Assembly (NCBI GenBank): GCA_030407085.1
Contig: CM059587.1
Span: forward strand, 81,047,001-81,111,000
DNA length: 64,000 bases
Direction of reading: 5' to 3'
DNA from: Trichopria drosophilae
Taxonomy: Eukaryota; Arthropoda; Insecta; Hymenoptera; Diapriidae
Below, one piece after another: positions 52,901-63,001 of the stretch (position 1 is the stretch's first letter; the number at the start of each line of letters is the position of its first letter). Both the position numbers and the translations under genes were made by a program. Below the pieces are notes generated by a model. It was not told the DNA's origin, searched no databases, and was given only the letters and a program-made list of their open reading frames with translations.

Positions 52901-55900
52901 GAAATACTTACAGATTTTTTGTTCGCTGTTAATATTAAAAATTGCCTTAACTATGTACAAATTTCTAATACATGTTCTTTTATAGTGTCGGAGTTTTTTT
53001 TTACCAGTTATCGAGTCATCAGACCTAATGTATACTAATTCTAAATCCATTTCTATAACGGGAAACGAATAGAACTACAAAAGTTGCGATAATACCTGGC
53101 GACGGGAAAAATAAGTAAATTCGTCTGTTTATACAAATTGCACTCATCAAATTATAAGTTGCGTTATAAGGAACCTTATTTTAAAATTAAAAAATGTTTT
53201 GTTTAAATGTTAAGGCTGTAACCTTTCAGTAACCTTGTCTTAGTGTTGTTTTCTGTGACATTCTTGAATGATCTACATTCATATTTTACTCAAATGACGA
53301 TATTTAGGTTAATATAATAAACAGCACGTTTAGAATAGAACAAAACATCATCTCCCAAACTTCATGTTCGTTCCTTGGCCTCTTTTATTCGTTTTTATGC
53401 CTCCCACGTCTTCCATTCCTAGGGCGATATTTTAAATTAAATGAGGGGACTAACACGTTACAAATGTTTATTTTTATATGAAAATGTCAATTTTGTTTTA
53501 AAATTATACTGTGTTTCGGAATAATCATTAAATGCATTTAATTTGTGGTACATCTTAAATATTGAATTTCTACCAAACCAGGAAATGATTTTAATAACGT
53601 TTTTTACATTTAACATTTTTTATTTTCAGGATGGCATGTGGGGGATGTCGTACGAACATTCTGCAGCTGAAGCACCTGCTATTTTCAGAGCATTTGAAGA
53701 ACTTACTGACAAAGTCGAGGCCATGCCACCTCCAGAAGATAGCACAATCCCATCTCATCTGCCAGCGCCAGAAAAACTGGTGTGGTCTCTTTCGGAAAAA
53801 TCTCGTAGTGATATTCGTAACGCAATGACGGCATTTGATTCGTAAGTAATTGTTTTCATTCTTAATAATGAAATATATAACCATCTACTTAATTCTATCG
53901 AGTTGGGTCTGCATTTTTTAAAAATAAAAAATGTATTAAAAAATCGTAGAAAATTCCCATCATTACCACTTGTGCAATAATTAAACATTTTTCCAACCTA
54001 TGCAAAATATGTCTTGTGAATTGGATAGGTGACATTCTGGCTCCAGAATAAAATATTTGGAAAAAATAAACTTGTTTTAAAATTGACATAAACTAAGTTA
54101 CTCCCGAAGCTTTCGAAAAAATCTATAGTGAAAACTCATTACCAAATAATAAACCAATGAGATTAACAAAAATATTTCCAAGACACGTCTTTTATAAAAG
54201 AATAATATTTGCGTAAAAGTAATTTTAAATTCAACTGCCTAAATAAATAAAATTTATTAATAAAGACATCAAATTTAATACAATTTTAATGTTCTCGTAT
54301 ATTTTGGTGTAGGACTACATTTTATGTAAAATGGAAATTCTTAAAATTGATGCACATTTGCATTAAGTTTCGTTCGAATCTACCAAAAAATGTAGACTTA
54401 CATTAAATTTCATGACATTTTTTACAGTGCACATTAAACTCACCTGAATAAAATTCAGATTACTTTATAGAAGTTACAGCGCATTTATTCTAATATACTG
54501 AAATTTTCAAACTGAATATCCTATTTTCAAAATATTATCTAGAGAGCTCGAGTAGTCAAATCCCAGGAGAAATAATGTTGCACGTTAATTTTGGTGACTT
54601 CAATGCTTCGGCGAGTAAATATGTTAGAATCTCGAGAGAGAATATGGTTTTACCTCTAAACTAAAACAAAGTTTGACACGTATGGTTAAAGTGCTCGCAA
54701 GCTTCATCACGCATGATTGACTAAAATGGAAAACCAAAATTTAATTATAATTCTAAATTTTAAACAAAAACTATTTATATGGAAAACTCGTAGCAATAAT
54801 TAGAAACTTGTATTGAATGTCATTGCATATTCAATAATTTAGCATGAAAATTTATTTAAAAAATGAAAAGGAGAATAAAATTGAATGAGTGAAGACTTAG
54901 ATAAGAAAAATAGCAGCTTTGGGTAGCAATTTCATCAATGCCACAGTACATTTCCTCCAGATAGAAACTTTGTGCGGAATTGCAAGAACTTTCCGCTTCG
55001 AAAAACTTTTATTCGTGAGTGAAATAACTTTACCTGATTTTGAGTTGTACGAAACCTCTTGCGAGCTCCAGAGTGTTGTGCTTCCTACAATAGAAAACTT
55101 CCCTGGCGACCTTATCTTACAAAAGAAATTTTTCTTCTATCAAGACTTTAATACGTTACCTTCTAACAATCTTAAGATTGTAACCAAAATGTTTTCCTTC
55201 TATAAAAAAATTAAGATTTCACTAAAGATAATTTGAATATATACAAAACTTATAAGTAATAATTAACCCTTTCATTTTTCTGTTTTCTGGGCCTAATCGC
55301 AGAACACGAAAATAGTTTTATAACATTCATCTGTTCTTTTATAAGATGCACAATTTATTTTAATAAATCACATTTGTATATTTTCAGAATGGTGGAAGAT
55401 TTGGACTTGTGTATATTCCGATTCGAAGATTATTCCAAGGAATTCATCAAAAGTTGTTGCATTAGCCCCGACGCTTATATACAATTGGCACTGCAGCTGA
55501 CGTACTTCCGGTAAGTTTAGAATCTTTATTATTTTCGTATTCTACAATAACAGAATGACTTTGTCAATCACTGACTTTGTTAATCAAATGTATAAATAAA
55601 CAATGGAAAATAGATGTTTCTCCCCGGCTATGTCATTGTTTGCGTACATAAGTCCCAATTACGAAACGCTGTCCTAATCATTGAAACACGACAATAAATA
55701 TTAGCATTACATCTTATTTAAAGCCTAGGTTATCTACACAAAAATTGTAGGCATGAAGTCATTGTTTCATTACATTTCATAATGAATACATTGTCCAGTT
55801 TCTTTTAATACAGGAAATAAATAGGCGCAAATATTCCTTCGTCCGAGCGAAACGATCTGTAATTAACATCAAACTAGTAAACATGGTTAATCTTGTCAGG

Positions 55901-57947
55901 AATCTTCACCTAAAAACATTTTTTAAAGCCATTATAAATTGATTACTAAAAAGTTCAGTTTCCATAGTTTGTTATTATTAAACAAACATTCAGGTTTTAG
56001 AAATACATAATTTATAAAAATGGATGTTTCATAATGGACATAAATGTATGTGTAGTCCGTATTTATGAAACGATGTTCAGACATTTTCATAAATGCGGTA
56101 ATTTTTCTCATACTTCCAAGTAATAAACATGTTGGGAACATTGCGTGCTTTCGCGACATATTTACGCGCTTACAGTCCGAAACAAATATAAACAAACATG
56201 CACGCGCAGTCATTCGATTTTCTGCGTATTTTTCGACGCATTGTTTACATGGGCAGTTCAAACGACAGAATTATATTATAAGATTTATCAACAGTTCACA
56301 AACGCTCCTTGGATATTAAAATATACGAGTTAATATACAATAAAATTGCAGGAAAGTGCTGCTACATATTTTAATTTCAAAGTTACCTGTTGTTTTTTAT
56401 CTTACAGTTACTGTTATAACTTTACAGTTAATGTACGTGCCTTAAAATTAGCTTATATTAACTATTAGTAAATAATTTCTCTCGGCGTAGAAAACATTCT
56501 TGATAGAAAATCTCGATTGTTTTAAACTTCGATAATAACTTATTTAGGCTCACCATGAGTACTTTACTCTTTCTTGGTTTGTGCCACATTATCAGGACGT
56601 AGTTAAAAAAATGTTTGTCATCATTGTATATAATACATCATTAGCCAATAATGTAAGTTGACTACATGATGAAGATGAAGTACTATATTTTCCACCAGAT
56701 CATAACCACGCGGTTAAAAATACATAACAATGAAATATAAAGATATTCGTCTCGCATGGTCTCGACTAGGACAGGATGAAGTAATTAAATCACCTGCAAA
56801 AAGTCCACCTTAAAAATTTCCCATGATTGTTATTATGTTGAATTTGCACAATTTATATACGAGTACTAATAACATATATCATTAATGTTTATAGATTGAA
56901 GGGTTATTTAGTAGCTACCTACGAAAGCGCCAGTATTCGAAGGTTTGCAATGGGTCGTGTGGACGTGATCAGAGGTGCCAGTCCCGAGGCACTTGCGTGG
57001 GTGAAGGCGATGTGCCAAGGTGACCCCAACAGCCATACTGGGGAGACTCAAGAAGAAGGCTCCAAAAGAGTTCAGTTCACCATTTACAGTGTAAAATTGG
57101 CGTTTCTTGATACAACACTGGATATTTCTATCGTGTGCTCGTTAATGTCTAGTTTGTGTCATATGTCTAATTCCTATATCGACAATTAATTGTTTAAAAT
57201 ATCTCGCATGACGCGTAGCATGATCTTATCTAACCTAGTCAACTTGTATATTCAACCTTCCGTCTTATAACAATGTATATGTACAAAATTACCTTTTACA
57301 GTCAGCGGATGCAAAAGTTTTCATTTCAGATTTCTAATTTCAGAAACAAAGAATACGAGAGCTTTTCGACGAGGCGGTTAAGAGACAAACACAAGAAATG
57401 CACGACAATATCCACGGTAATGGAATCGATAATCATCTTATGGGTTTGCGTTTTGCTGCAGTTGAGGCTGGGGATCCAGTGCCGGAAATTTTCCTCGATG
57501 AAGCCTACAAGATCGTCAATCATTTTGCACTTTCAACTTCTCAAGTAAGAACATTGTTAATATAATTATTTCATAGTACTATACGTTATGTTGGCTATAT
57601 TTTTCGTAACCGCGAGTCTTAAGCTCATACATTGGATCATTTTTATTTTTATTTGTGCAAATATTTAACATTGAAAGAAGCAGACAAACGACACAGAAAA
57701 GTTTCAAATTCCAATAACAACAAAATTTTGAACGCAGGTAACGACGAAACACGACGCCATTGTCGGATATGGTCCGGTGGTTCCGGATGGATACGGCTGT
57801 GCTTACAACGTAAGAAATGACGGATTTATTTTCTCCGTTTCCGCTTTCCACAGCGACGGATCGACCAGTGCGAAAAAGTTTGCCAAGACTTTAACGAGAA
57901 GCCTGCAGGACATGGCTTCTATGCTGAGGGAGACAACGCAACAATAA
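38011..57947 (+). CDS. ChAT: Choline O-acetyltransferase (ChAT), 5'-partial, nine exons
   Basis: The product transfers acetyl from acetyl-CoA to choline in the cytosol of cholinergic neurons. Coding exons are 38011-38183, 43917-44097, 44519-44693, 45845-46074, 53630-53841, 55388-55510, 56895-57090, 57344-57544 and 57738-57947. All introns are GT-AG, and the join gives 566 residues plus TAA with no frame break. Visible family marks in order are [43 protein letters not shown] (catalytic His, codon 53657), [33 protein letters not shown] (Asn codon 57431), LSTSQ and GPVVPDGYG. ChAT is chosen over carnitine acetyltransferase because of three choline-type positions: Met in DMYL, Val in GRVD and Asn in IDNHL. 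The carnitine enzyme has Ala, Thr and Arg there. The N-terminal ~75 or more residues are not in view, so this is the 3' part of the gene. The family call is very sure; ChAT rather than a paralogue is likely. Confidence 0.92.
38591..38750. mobile_element. Short TIR element (~160 bp) in ChAT intron
   Basis: The left end cacggagggaaatgaaaatg faces the right end, whose reverse complement is gcacggagagaaatgtatga. The interior is AT-rich. MITE-like. Confidence 0.5.
39040..39210. repeat. Inverted-repeat element with paired CACGTG
   Basis: The segment gatggccccgctcccactat, then a nearby CACGTG, faces cacgtgacaataaagtggga followed by ggggcatatcg. It is less AT-rich than its surroundings. Probably a small MITE. 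Confidence 0.45.
39701..39957 (+). mobile_element. Pogo-like MITE, copy 3 (best-preserved ends)
   Basis: The element runs CAGTGGAGTCCCGGTATATT to CCGGGGCTGTACTG between two TA dinucleotides (39699 and 39958), which are the likely target duplication. Length 257 bp. The TIR with its CAGT start and the TA target fit the pogo branch of Tc1/mariner elements. The body contains TGACGTCA and no transposase, so it is non-autonomous. Confidence 0.75.
40230..40502 (+). mobile_element. 3' end of a non-LTR retrotransposon
   Basis: An AT-rich 3' UTR-like stretch ends in the hairpin GGGCGATCTCGCCCG (40453-40467), then taaataaatataataaataa repeated to about 40502. A 5'-truncated copy with a short-repeat tail is typical of LINEs. 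The hairpin is shared with the fragment near 46847. Confidence 0.55.
41743..41935 (-). mobile_element. Pogo-like MITE, copy 4 (reverse orientation)
   Basis: Begins agtagagtcccggtatgatt, followed by gcgtcccgctatatttatgt, which is the reverse of the right end of copy 3. It ends gggcaaatatgctaggactc then tactg, with TA on the outside. The body has tgacgtcacgaac and a short GA run. ORFs on both strands here follow the repeat. Confidence 0.72.
42111..42133. repeat. ATT microsatellite
   Basis: A perfect (ATT)n run of about seven units inside the ChAT intron. Confidence 0.8.
43335..43594 (+). mobile_element. Pogo-like MITE, copy 5
   Basis: Begins cagtagagtctcggtgaacc and holds the family body (ggagcgctgcttctcccact, gtgacgtcacagtaggccct, gcaaggtgggggaaaaagat) and the ggaattatacc right end in diverged form. 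It sits about 320 bp before the acceptor of visible exon 2. Confidence 0.68.
43917..44097 (+). CDS. ChAT: ChAT visible exon 2
   Basis: It begins after acceptor tttataattttag. Its first G completes the split Arg codon, and it ends CAA|gtacgt in phase 0. The protein runs [13 protein letters not shown], then [20 protein letters not shown], then HIIVAHHNQ. The family has the corresponding PLCM.QYY...YR.PG and HI.V..NQ blocks. The stretch before MQPM is more divergent from vertebrate ChAT, as expected for a surface loop. Confidence 0.9.
44519..44693 (+). CDS. ChAT: ChAT visible exon 3
   Basis: It follows an unusually clean run of T ending in tttag and reads [19 protein letters not shown], then [19 protein letters not shown] and LAREELLK. 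It ends with one base (G) of a split Asp codon before gtacta. The PVGILT....W block is a conserved landmark of choline/carnitine acyltransferases. Upstream and downstream introns are short (421 and 1151 bp). Confidence 0.9.
45845..46074 (+). CDS. ChAT: ChAT visible exon 4 (HGGG / NRWFDK segment)
   Basis: The exon completes the Asp codon (G|AT) and reads [19 protein letters not shown], an acidic insert with DDD, then [17 protein letters not shown], then [19 protein letters not shown] and VHIILGK. It ends AAG|gtaagc, a strong donor. The HGGG...NRW.DK block is a signature of the acyltransferase family. The other plus-strand frames over this exon also stay open but read nothing recognisable. Confidence 0.93.
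46700..46904 (+). mobile_element. LINE-like 3' end with 32-A tail
   Basis: Sequence ending in the hairpin GGGCGATTCCGCCCG (46847-46861), then ttaattaattaat and an unbroken run of 32 A (46873-46904). The same hairpin at 40453 suggests one family. The left boundary is uncertain; the ORF 46680-46871 has no reverse-transcriptase features. Confidence 0.5.
47419..47904. mobile_element. CACTGAGA MITE, copy 2
   Basis: Starts cactgagagaaatgtttgtt and ends tagtaaataatttcttctac then ag. It follows the complete copy at 34591 almost throughout, with an internal gap. Confidence 0.72.
48075..49010. mobile_element. Large fold-back element (~0.9 kb)
   Basis: The left arm (ccttaaactttccgaggtca at 48103, then ggtgttcggaatagtt at 48208, then cgccaaaatgg at 48274) is matched in reverse by the right arm (ccattttggcg at 48752, attccgaacacc at 48814, then tgatgtcagaaagtttaaga at 48959). 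The arms are imperfect and about 400 bp long, around a centre near 48540. There is no coding signal; minus-strand ORFs here are chance. Confidence 0.6.
50755..51705. repeat. 468-bp tandem duplication
   Basis: The segment starting gaaataaagattgcagcact at 50755 repeats at 51223 with few changes through acagacaaaaattcttaaga, aaacggaaatccatttct and gcgacagaagaaataactaa. A diverged partial third copy is at 52980-53150 (aaatccatttctataacggg). The high identity suggests a recent duplication. Confidence 0.8.
53630..53841 (+). CDS. ChAT: ChAT visible exon 5 (catalytic histidine)
   Basis: After acceptor tattttcag it reads [19 protein letters not shown]. The His at codon 53657-53659 is the general base of the family. 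The rest encodes a helical, Pro-rich linker ([19 protein letters not shown]) and the start of the next helix. It ends with two bases of a split Ser codon at GATTC|gtaagt. A 7.5-kb intron separates it from exon 4, the longest one in view. Confidence 0.93.
55388..55510 (+). CDS. ChAT: ChAT visible exon 6
   Basis: A short exon after tattttcag that completes the split Ser codon. It reads [20 protein letters not shown], then [20 protein letters not shown], and ends CCG|gtaagt inside an Arg codon. The family consensus here is SPDA.IQ.ALQL.YYR, which matches closely. The two adjacent Cys before ISPDA are a local feature. Confidence 0.92.
56127..56490. mobile_element. CACTGAGA MITE, copy 3 (left end lost)
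   Basis: Follows the complete copy from about its base 150 (gttgggaacatt..gacatatttacgcgcttaca) to the right TIR tagtaaataatttctctcgg. Confidence 0.68.
56895..57090 (+). CDS. ChAT: ChAT visible exon 7 (YESASIRRF / GRVDVIR)
   Basis: It starts after gtttatag, completing an Arg codon, and reads [39 protein letters not shown], then a hydrophilic insert to KRVQFTIYS. Val at 56959-56961 is the choline-type residue (human Val459), and the second Val at 56965-56967 stands where vertebrate ChAT has Asn461. The donor AGT|gtaaaa is weak, but it is the only one that keeps frame with the next exon. Read-through would add 32 residues before a stop at 57187. Confidence 0.9.
57344..57544 (+). CDS. ChAT: ChAT visible exon 8 (IDNHL, STS loop)
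   Basis: It follows acceptor ctaatttcag and is exactly 67 codons, with both ends in phase 0. It reads [38 protein letters not shown], then [19 protein letters not shown]. The Asn at 57431 is the residue that separates choline from carnitine specificity (Arg518 in the carnitine enzyme). Both Ser of STS, which line the acetyl/CoA site in the family, are present (57533 and 57539). Confidence 0.92.
57738..57947 (+). CDS. ChAT: ChAT terminal exon
   Basis: After acceptor tgaacgcag the exon reads [40 protein letters not shown], then a helix ending MLRETTQQ and TAA at 57945. [11 protein letters not shown] is the C-terminal signature of the family. The tail is short, as in invertebrate enzymes; the longer tail seen in some vertebrate ChATs is absent. 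The exon itself begins GTAACG and so looks like a donor right behind its acceptor, but moving the boundary would break the frame. Confidence 0.92.
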   Translation, partial: VTTKHDAIVGYGPVVPDGYGCAYNVRNDGFIFSVSAFHSDGSTSAKKFAKTLTRSLQDMASMLRETTQQ

Positions 57948-58895
57948 TGGATACAAGAGGGAAACAAAGAAAAAATTATTCTAACTTAGGCATACCTAAA
58001 GAATCCGTATATATTCGGAGAGATATATTATCACAATTTAAGAGAAAAAATGTCAGGGACAAAGAGATATATGTATAGAAGTTACATACAGAGTGACATC
58101 TCTGCAGGAAAAAAATACAAGTAAGAAAAACGAGAAATGCGTTCATTGAATGAAACGAAAGATTAATTTTAAAAGCAGAGAAGAAAGTATCGGAAAGTAT
58201 TTATTGTACGTAGGAACTATTATTACGTGTTAAAGATATACAAAGTGTTATCGTTCGCCTCGAAACACAGATTCGAGGTTAGGTTGGCGTTTAACGAAAC
58301 ATTCGCAATGCATCCAACGCGTCGTGTTCTGTGCTCAATTTTGAATCGATTAAAACGCTTCTAATTTTAAAAACAATCGATCGAAAATTCATGCAATATA
58401 GTACGCTTAAAAACTCTCGAACAATATTTACACGAACATTATTCGGACAATCGCTTTTTAAAATTTGGCATGGAATAGAAGTAATAATTCTGTATGATTA
58501 CAAAAGTCTGTGTTGTAGAGTACGGAGAGCTACGAGTCTAAGCAATCGCAAAATTAAGATAGTCCTAGTTTGTAGGAATGGCGGAGATAGTTCTAGGCAA
58601 TGCCTTTGTTCTTTTAGTTGACGAATCTTCGCTGCGTGTACAGTAGTAGGCAAAATAGAGATGAAGTAAATCTACTGTTACACACCTTTCACGAGATCCT
58701 CTAGTCATTTCGATATCAAGGATCGTTTGCGAGTTTTGGAAAAGAAACATTTTCTATGAATTATTTTTTTATATACTTTTTCTGCAGGGTATTTCTTATT
58801 TAACACTGTAGTCAATTTTTGTAGAACGCAACATTTTTAGCCACATTAACCCAACAAACAAAAACGTTTAAATAAAGAAACGGGAATTGATCCGG
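57948..58895 (+). other. ChAT: ChAT 3' UTR (candidate extent)
   Basis: Non-coding sequence after the stop. The first canonical AATAAA that I see is at 58871-58876, giving a UTR of about 0.95 kb. Further AATAAA hexamers at 59860 and 59880 would give a UTR near 1.95 kb. ORFs in this stretch (for example 58331-58621) have no family features. The end point is inferred, not proven. Confidence 0.45.
58871..58876 (+). terminator. Candidate poly(A) signal AATAAA
   Basis: Canonical hexamer in the order expected downstream of the ChAT stop codon. Alternatives are at 59860 and 59880. Confidence 0.4.
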
Positions 58896-61800
58896 AGGCT
58901 TAAGTTGTATTTTTCAAATTCGATTCGTTATTGGTTGCTGGGTTTTTCGTGTGGGAAGTTAATGTGGAAGAAACGTGAACACGAATTTATTCAGTGGTAC
59001 TTAGAGAAATTTTATATCCTTTCCGATACAATTTATACAAGAAATAAGGGGCAACGAAATGGCTTTACTTGCCTTGAAATTAAATCACATTTTCGTCATT
59101 CACGCCTGCCAAAGAAAATGTACCAAAGAATCCCTAGTAAAAATGAGGTGTGCATGAGATATACACGAGGCACATTAAGCGTTTAGGAATTTAATGAAAA
59201 GTTTAGTGGGAGTAATACCATCTTTCGCCGCTAGGGGAAACTTGTATGTAGCGTTCCACTCTCATGCAACGTTTCATTAGATGACTGAAATGTACTCTTT
59301 AGGTTTACTAGGGAATATAGGAACAATTTGATATTTCACCACGGATCATTTTCAGTCTAATGGAGAAGTAAGGTCCAAAACTCGTTGAAAGTAGCCAGTC
59401 GTATTTGCATTCGATCTGGCGCCCGCACAGTAAACTCTTGTCCAATTCTTAGATAGGAACTTAAGCACGCGAGCCGCCTGGGTTCACATGCTCGTCTAAT
59501 GTCTAATGTTAGTGTATCTCTCTATCGCGCTTGGACGTTGTTAATCGTGATTTAGCGTAAACTTAGTCAATTTATTTTCTATGTGATATTACGTTTGCGA
59601 TAGTATAAAACGTGAAACATTTATATTAATCTGAGGAATTAATGACTGCTTAAAGTTTGCAGCGCCATCTGTCGATGGCGTCCTAAACTTCAGTTATTGT
59701 TGTTATATTTTGCAAACATTTGTTGTAATTCTTGTTTCATTAAATTTGTTCGTGCTACTCTACTTTAATTAATTCCTCAGTGAAAATAATTTCAACGAAT
59801 GAAAACTTATTTACACCAAATATATTTGTTATTGTTATAAATTCTGCAAACGATAGATTAATAAAAGTGCCGGAATTTTAATAAAATGTTTCACATCCTC
59901 TCCACTATTTACTTTTATTATCGTGCGTGTTATTTTCGTGTATTTCCCAACTAGAAGCATATTATTAAAATTCAGACACTGATTTTAGTGCAATTGAAGA
60001 TATTTGCATATCACGTGCTTGAGTGCACTAGTACCTGACTGTTAACGTGTTACAATGTTACGCAAAATGTCGACATATCAGAGACATCGCCACTTAGTCG
60101 TAAGCGAACAAATTAGTATTACAAGCAGATATTTTCATGTAAAGAGCGCGAAAAAATCTTCGAAAAGATAATGATTTAAAGAAAGCGAAAGAAACTGTTA
60201 AACCCGACTTGAAAGTTTACCGTTTTATTTTTAGTATTAAGAATTAATTATTCAAATTTATCACGTTAAATTTGAAGCAAATTCACAGTATTAACTTCAA
60301 CTCGACTGTTAACATTCCAATGATTTTACGTGTCCAAAGATTTTTAAAACTTGTTGGTTAGTTTTGAAAAATTTGACGTAAAATTATATTACCGACGTTA
60401 CAACACTGAATTTTACCCTCGTTGATGTGTTCTGCGTTAGAACATTTGCCACCTGTTATTATTGAAAATATTTTCATGCAACGGCTAATTAATGTAAGTG
60501 TACGTAATCCTAATTGAGGAAGCAAGGGCACAAATTGTAACTTGAATATTTCCAAAAGACGACTGTTATTTATTTTCACAGTGTAATCCAAAACTGTAGT
60601 TTACGTTACAGCGTAGTATGGCCAAATTTAAATTACGAAACATCCTGACAATTAGTTTCTTAATTAAACATCGTAACAAAAGGCCTAATATTTTTGAAAA
60701 CTCAACCACATCTCAAAATTCTATAAACTATATCACTTTGTTTACCATACGGATAACTTTTAAATCACGCTTAAATACAAAACTAAAGAGAGTTTCAGAC
60801 GCAGTTACAGGTGTAAATAGTTACACAAAGAAAACTAGATAGTTAGAACTTAAAAAAGTACTCTCAATTATCTATTTTTTTTGTGAAAAAGTCACACGAT
60901 TTGACTGTTGTCAATCAATACAATGCGATAGTTAGTAGTTTGCCGAAATATATGAAAAAAGTGATAGTCACACCAAAACCAAAGTAGCTTAAAAGATTTT
61001 TAGTAGTTTTATAAGTTCGCTGTTACAATACATCTTTGAATCATGAAACATGCTTAACTTATTGAGTCTGGTTTAATGAAATCTTGTTATTACAGAACAT
61101 GTTGGATTTTATAAGAAAATTAAAGATATAGGCACCATTGAAATTATCAATAGTAATAAAAACAAAATGGAAAGAAACGACAAGGACTCTTAGTCAATAA
61201 ACCATTATTAAACTATACAAATCATATCAATTAAGATATAATGACAAATATTAATGTACATATTTATTATCCCTATATCACTTCAATAGTAATTGATGTT
61301 CATTTTATTACAGTACAATAATGTTTTCATTCGACTTTATTTACTAAATTTGTTCTACAAAATGGAATAAGATATCATCGTGGTTTTTGAACACAACAAT
61401 GATCTTAGAGCTTGAAGCAACGAAATTACCGTAGCATTAGCGTTTTGTGTCGTTTATGTACTAAAGATTTCTTTAAATAACAATCGACATTCGAAGGTTT
61501 TATTTATAGTTAAAATCTGAGGCGTATTCTAATGTTTCATAAAATGGAAATTTCTGCAATACTTTTATAATATAAACTAATAATTTTCTCCTTAGTACAT
61601 GAACGACAGATAGATAAGTCATGAATCGCGGCAAAGTTCAATGTTGTATAATTGTATCACATATAGCTTGTAAGTAGATTGAGTGAGATGGAATAACTAT
61701 TTTGGAAATATTCGAGATAGAGTTGAATTAAACATACATATTGCGAAAATCTTGCAATCGCGACATTGCAGCCAAGAACATCACACACATATCAGGCGAA

Positions 61801-63001
61801 AGCCACTTTAGTGTAAACCGTATACGCGTATAGTTACGCGGCGAAACGTCGGAAGTCTGGCACCGACAATTTACTGGTATACACAGTTTTATAAAAATTG
61901 AGTATACAAACAACTAATAGCGACTCTTAATTTTAAGACTATTAAATCAATAAGAAATGTACTTACGGCATTTAGAATGTACGCATGTGAAATATTCGAT
62001 TGGTCACTGTACAAGAATAAAATATGTAACGTGAATTGCAGAAATACGATTATATTTATTCGTAGCTACTTATTTCACATACTTCCAACTTGTCTATAAA
62101 AATCACTTTTGAGGAGTGTACAGTAAGTATATCAATACTATTCCTGTTCTTATAAAAACTATAGTTAACACTGTAAAACTGATGGAATAAATTTTCGACA
62201 CACAAATGCAGAAAACTGGATAGGATTAGTTGGACTGTATTTAATTTCTTTTGAATTAAACTTACTTTCCAATAGGACAACTTTTATATGCCGATAACTT
62301 CAATATAAAGTAAGGAAAACAGAAATAAACGAAACAGGTTCTACATAATTTTAAAGATGAGATAAACAGTGAAATAATCGGTTTTCGATTCACAAGGCGA
62401 AAAATTGCCATTTTACGGCTCGATTTGCTGACGTAAATCATCATTTGAAAAAATGGCCATTTTCACACCTAAAGAATTTAAAAAATATCGTTGGATAAAA
62501 TATTTGTATAAACTTCTGCGTAATACATACATTTCCCTCAAATGGTAATTCTTTGCTATAAGCTTCAACTTTTTTGTCCGTAATTACGCCAATTCTTTAA
62601 AAAATTATTAAAAATGATCCGAGAAATAAACATGTATATTTTATCAGAATGTTTAAAGATGTGTTTGCATTGATTTCTTGAACAATTTTGCGAAACTCAA
62701 AAATACTTAAAAAATGTTGAAAAAATTTTTTCTTGATTTTTTTACTGATTCTAAGCAATGTTTCATACAAGTTACCGGGCTTAATTTGAAAAAAAATCCT
62801 TAATATTTCTTCTAAAAATGCGCAATTTTGGATTCGTTTTATCGAAATTCAATTTTATTGATCAGTTATTTTTGTCATCAAGCTCAAATTGTTCATTTTT
62901 ATAAGGTTTTTAAAAAGAAAAGGTGCTAGAACAAATTACCTTTGAACAAAAAATAAGCTAGAAAAATGTCCTGGATTCATTTTTAAAATACCGAGTAGCT
63001 T
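58896..63001. other. Downstream intergenic stretch
   Basis: No gene was recognised. ORFs up to 99 codons (58887-59186) have no family features. It contains the CTCF-like motif and alternative poly(A) signals near 59860-59885. Confidence 0.45.
59655..59680 (-). promoter_or_regulatory. CTCF-like motif downstream of ChAT
   Basis: AGCGCCATCTG at 59661-59671 is the reverse of CAGATGGCGCT, which fits the core of the insect CTCF binding motif. The site also forms a 7-bp stem, CGCCATC/GATGGCG. A second AGATGGCGCC is at 46770-46779 in the intron. Motif evidence only. Confidence 0.3.

Larger units (their letters stand above)
46075..53629 (+). other. ChAT intron between visible exons 4 and 5
   Basis: A 7.5-kb GT-AG intron, the largest in view. 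It holds a LINE-like 3' end with a 32-A run, a CACTGAGA MITE, a 0.9-kb fold-back element and a 468-bp tandem duplication with a partial third copy. A less AT-rich block at 50340-50700 shows no ORF or motif that I can name. No nested gene was recognised. Confidence 0.8.
53842..56894 (+). other. ChAT introns flanking visible exon 6
   Basis: Two introns (53842-55387 and 55511-56894). The first is AT-rich with an uninformative 105-codon ORF at 54919. The second carries a truncated CACTGAGA MITE at 56127-56490. Confidence 0.75.

Noticed and set aside
38011..57947. Carnitine O-acetyltransferase instead of ChAT
   Set aside because: Met in DMYL, Val in GRVD and Asn in IDNHL are choline-type; the carnitine enzyme has Ala, Thr and Arg there.
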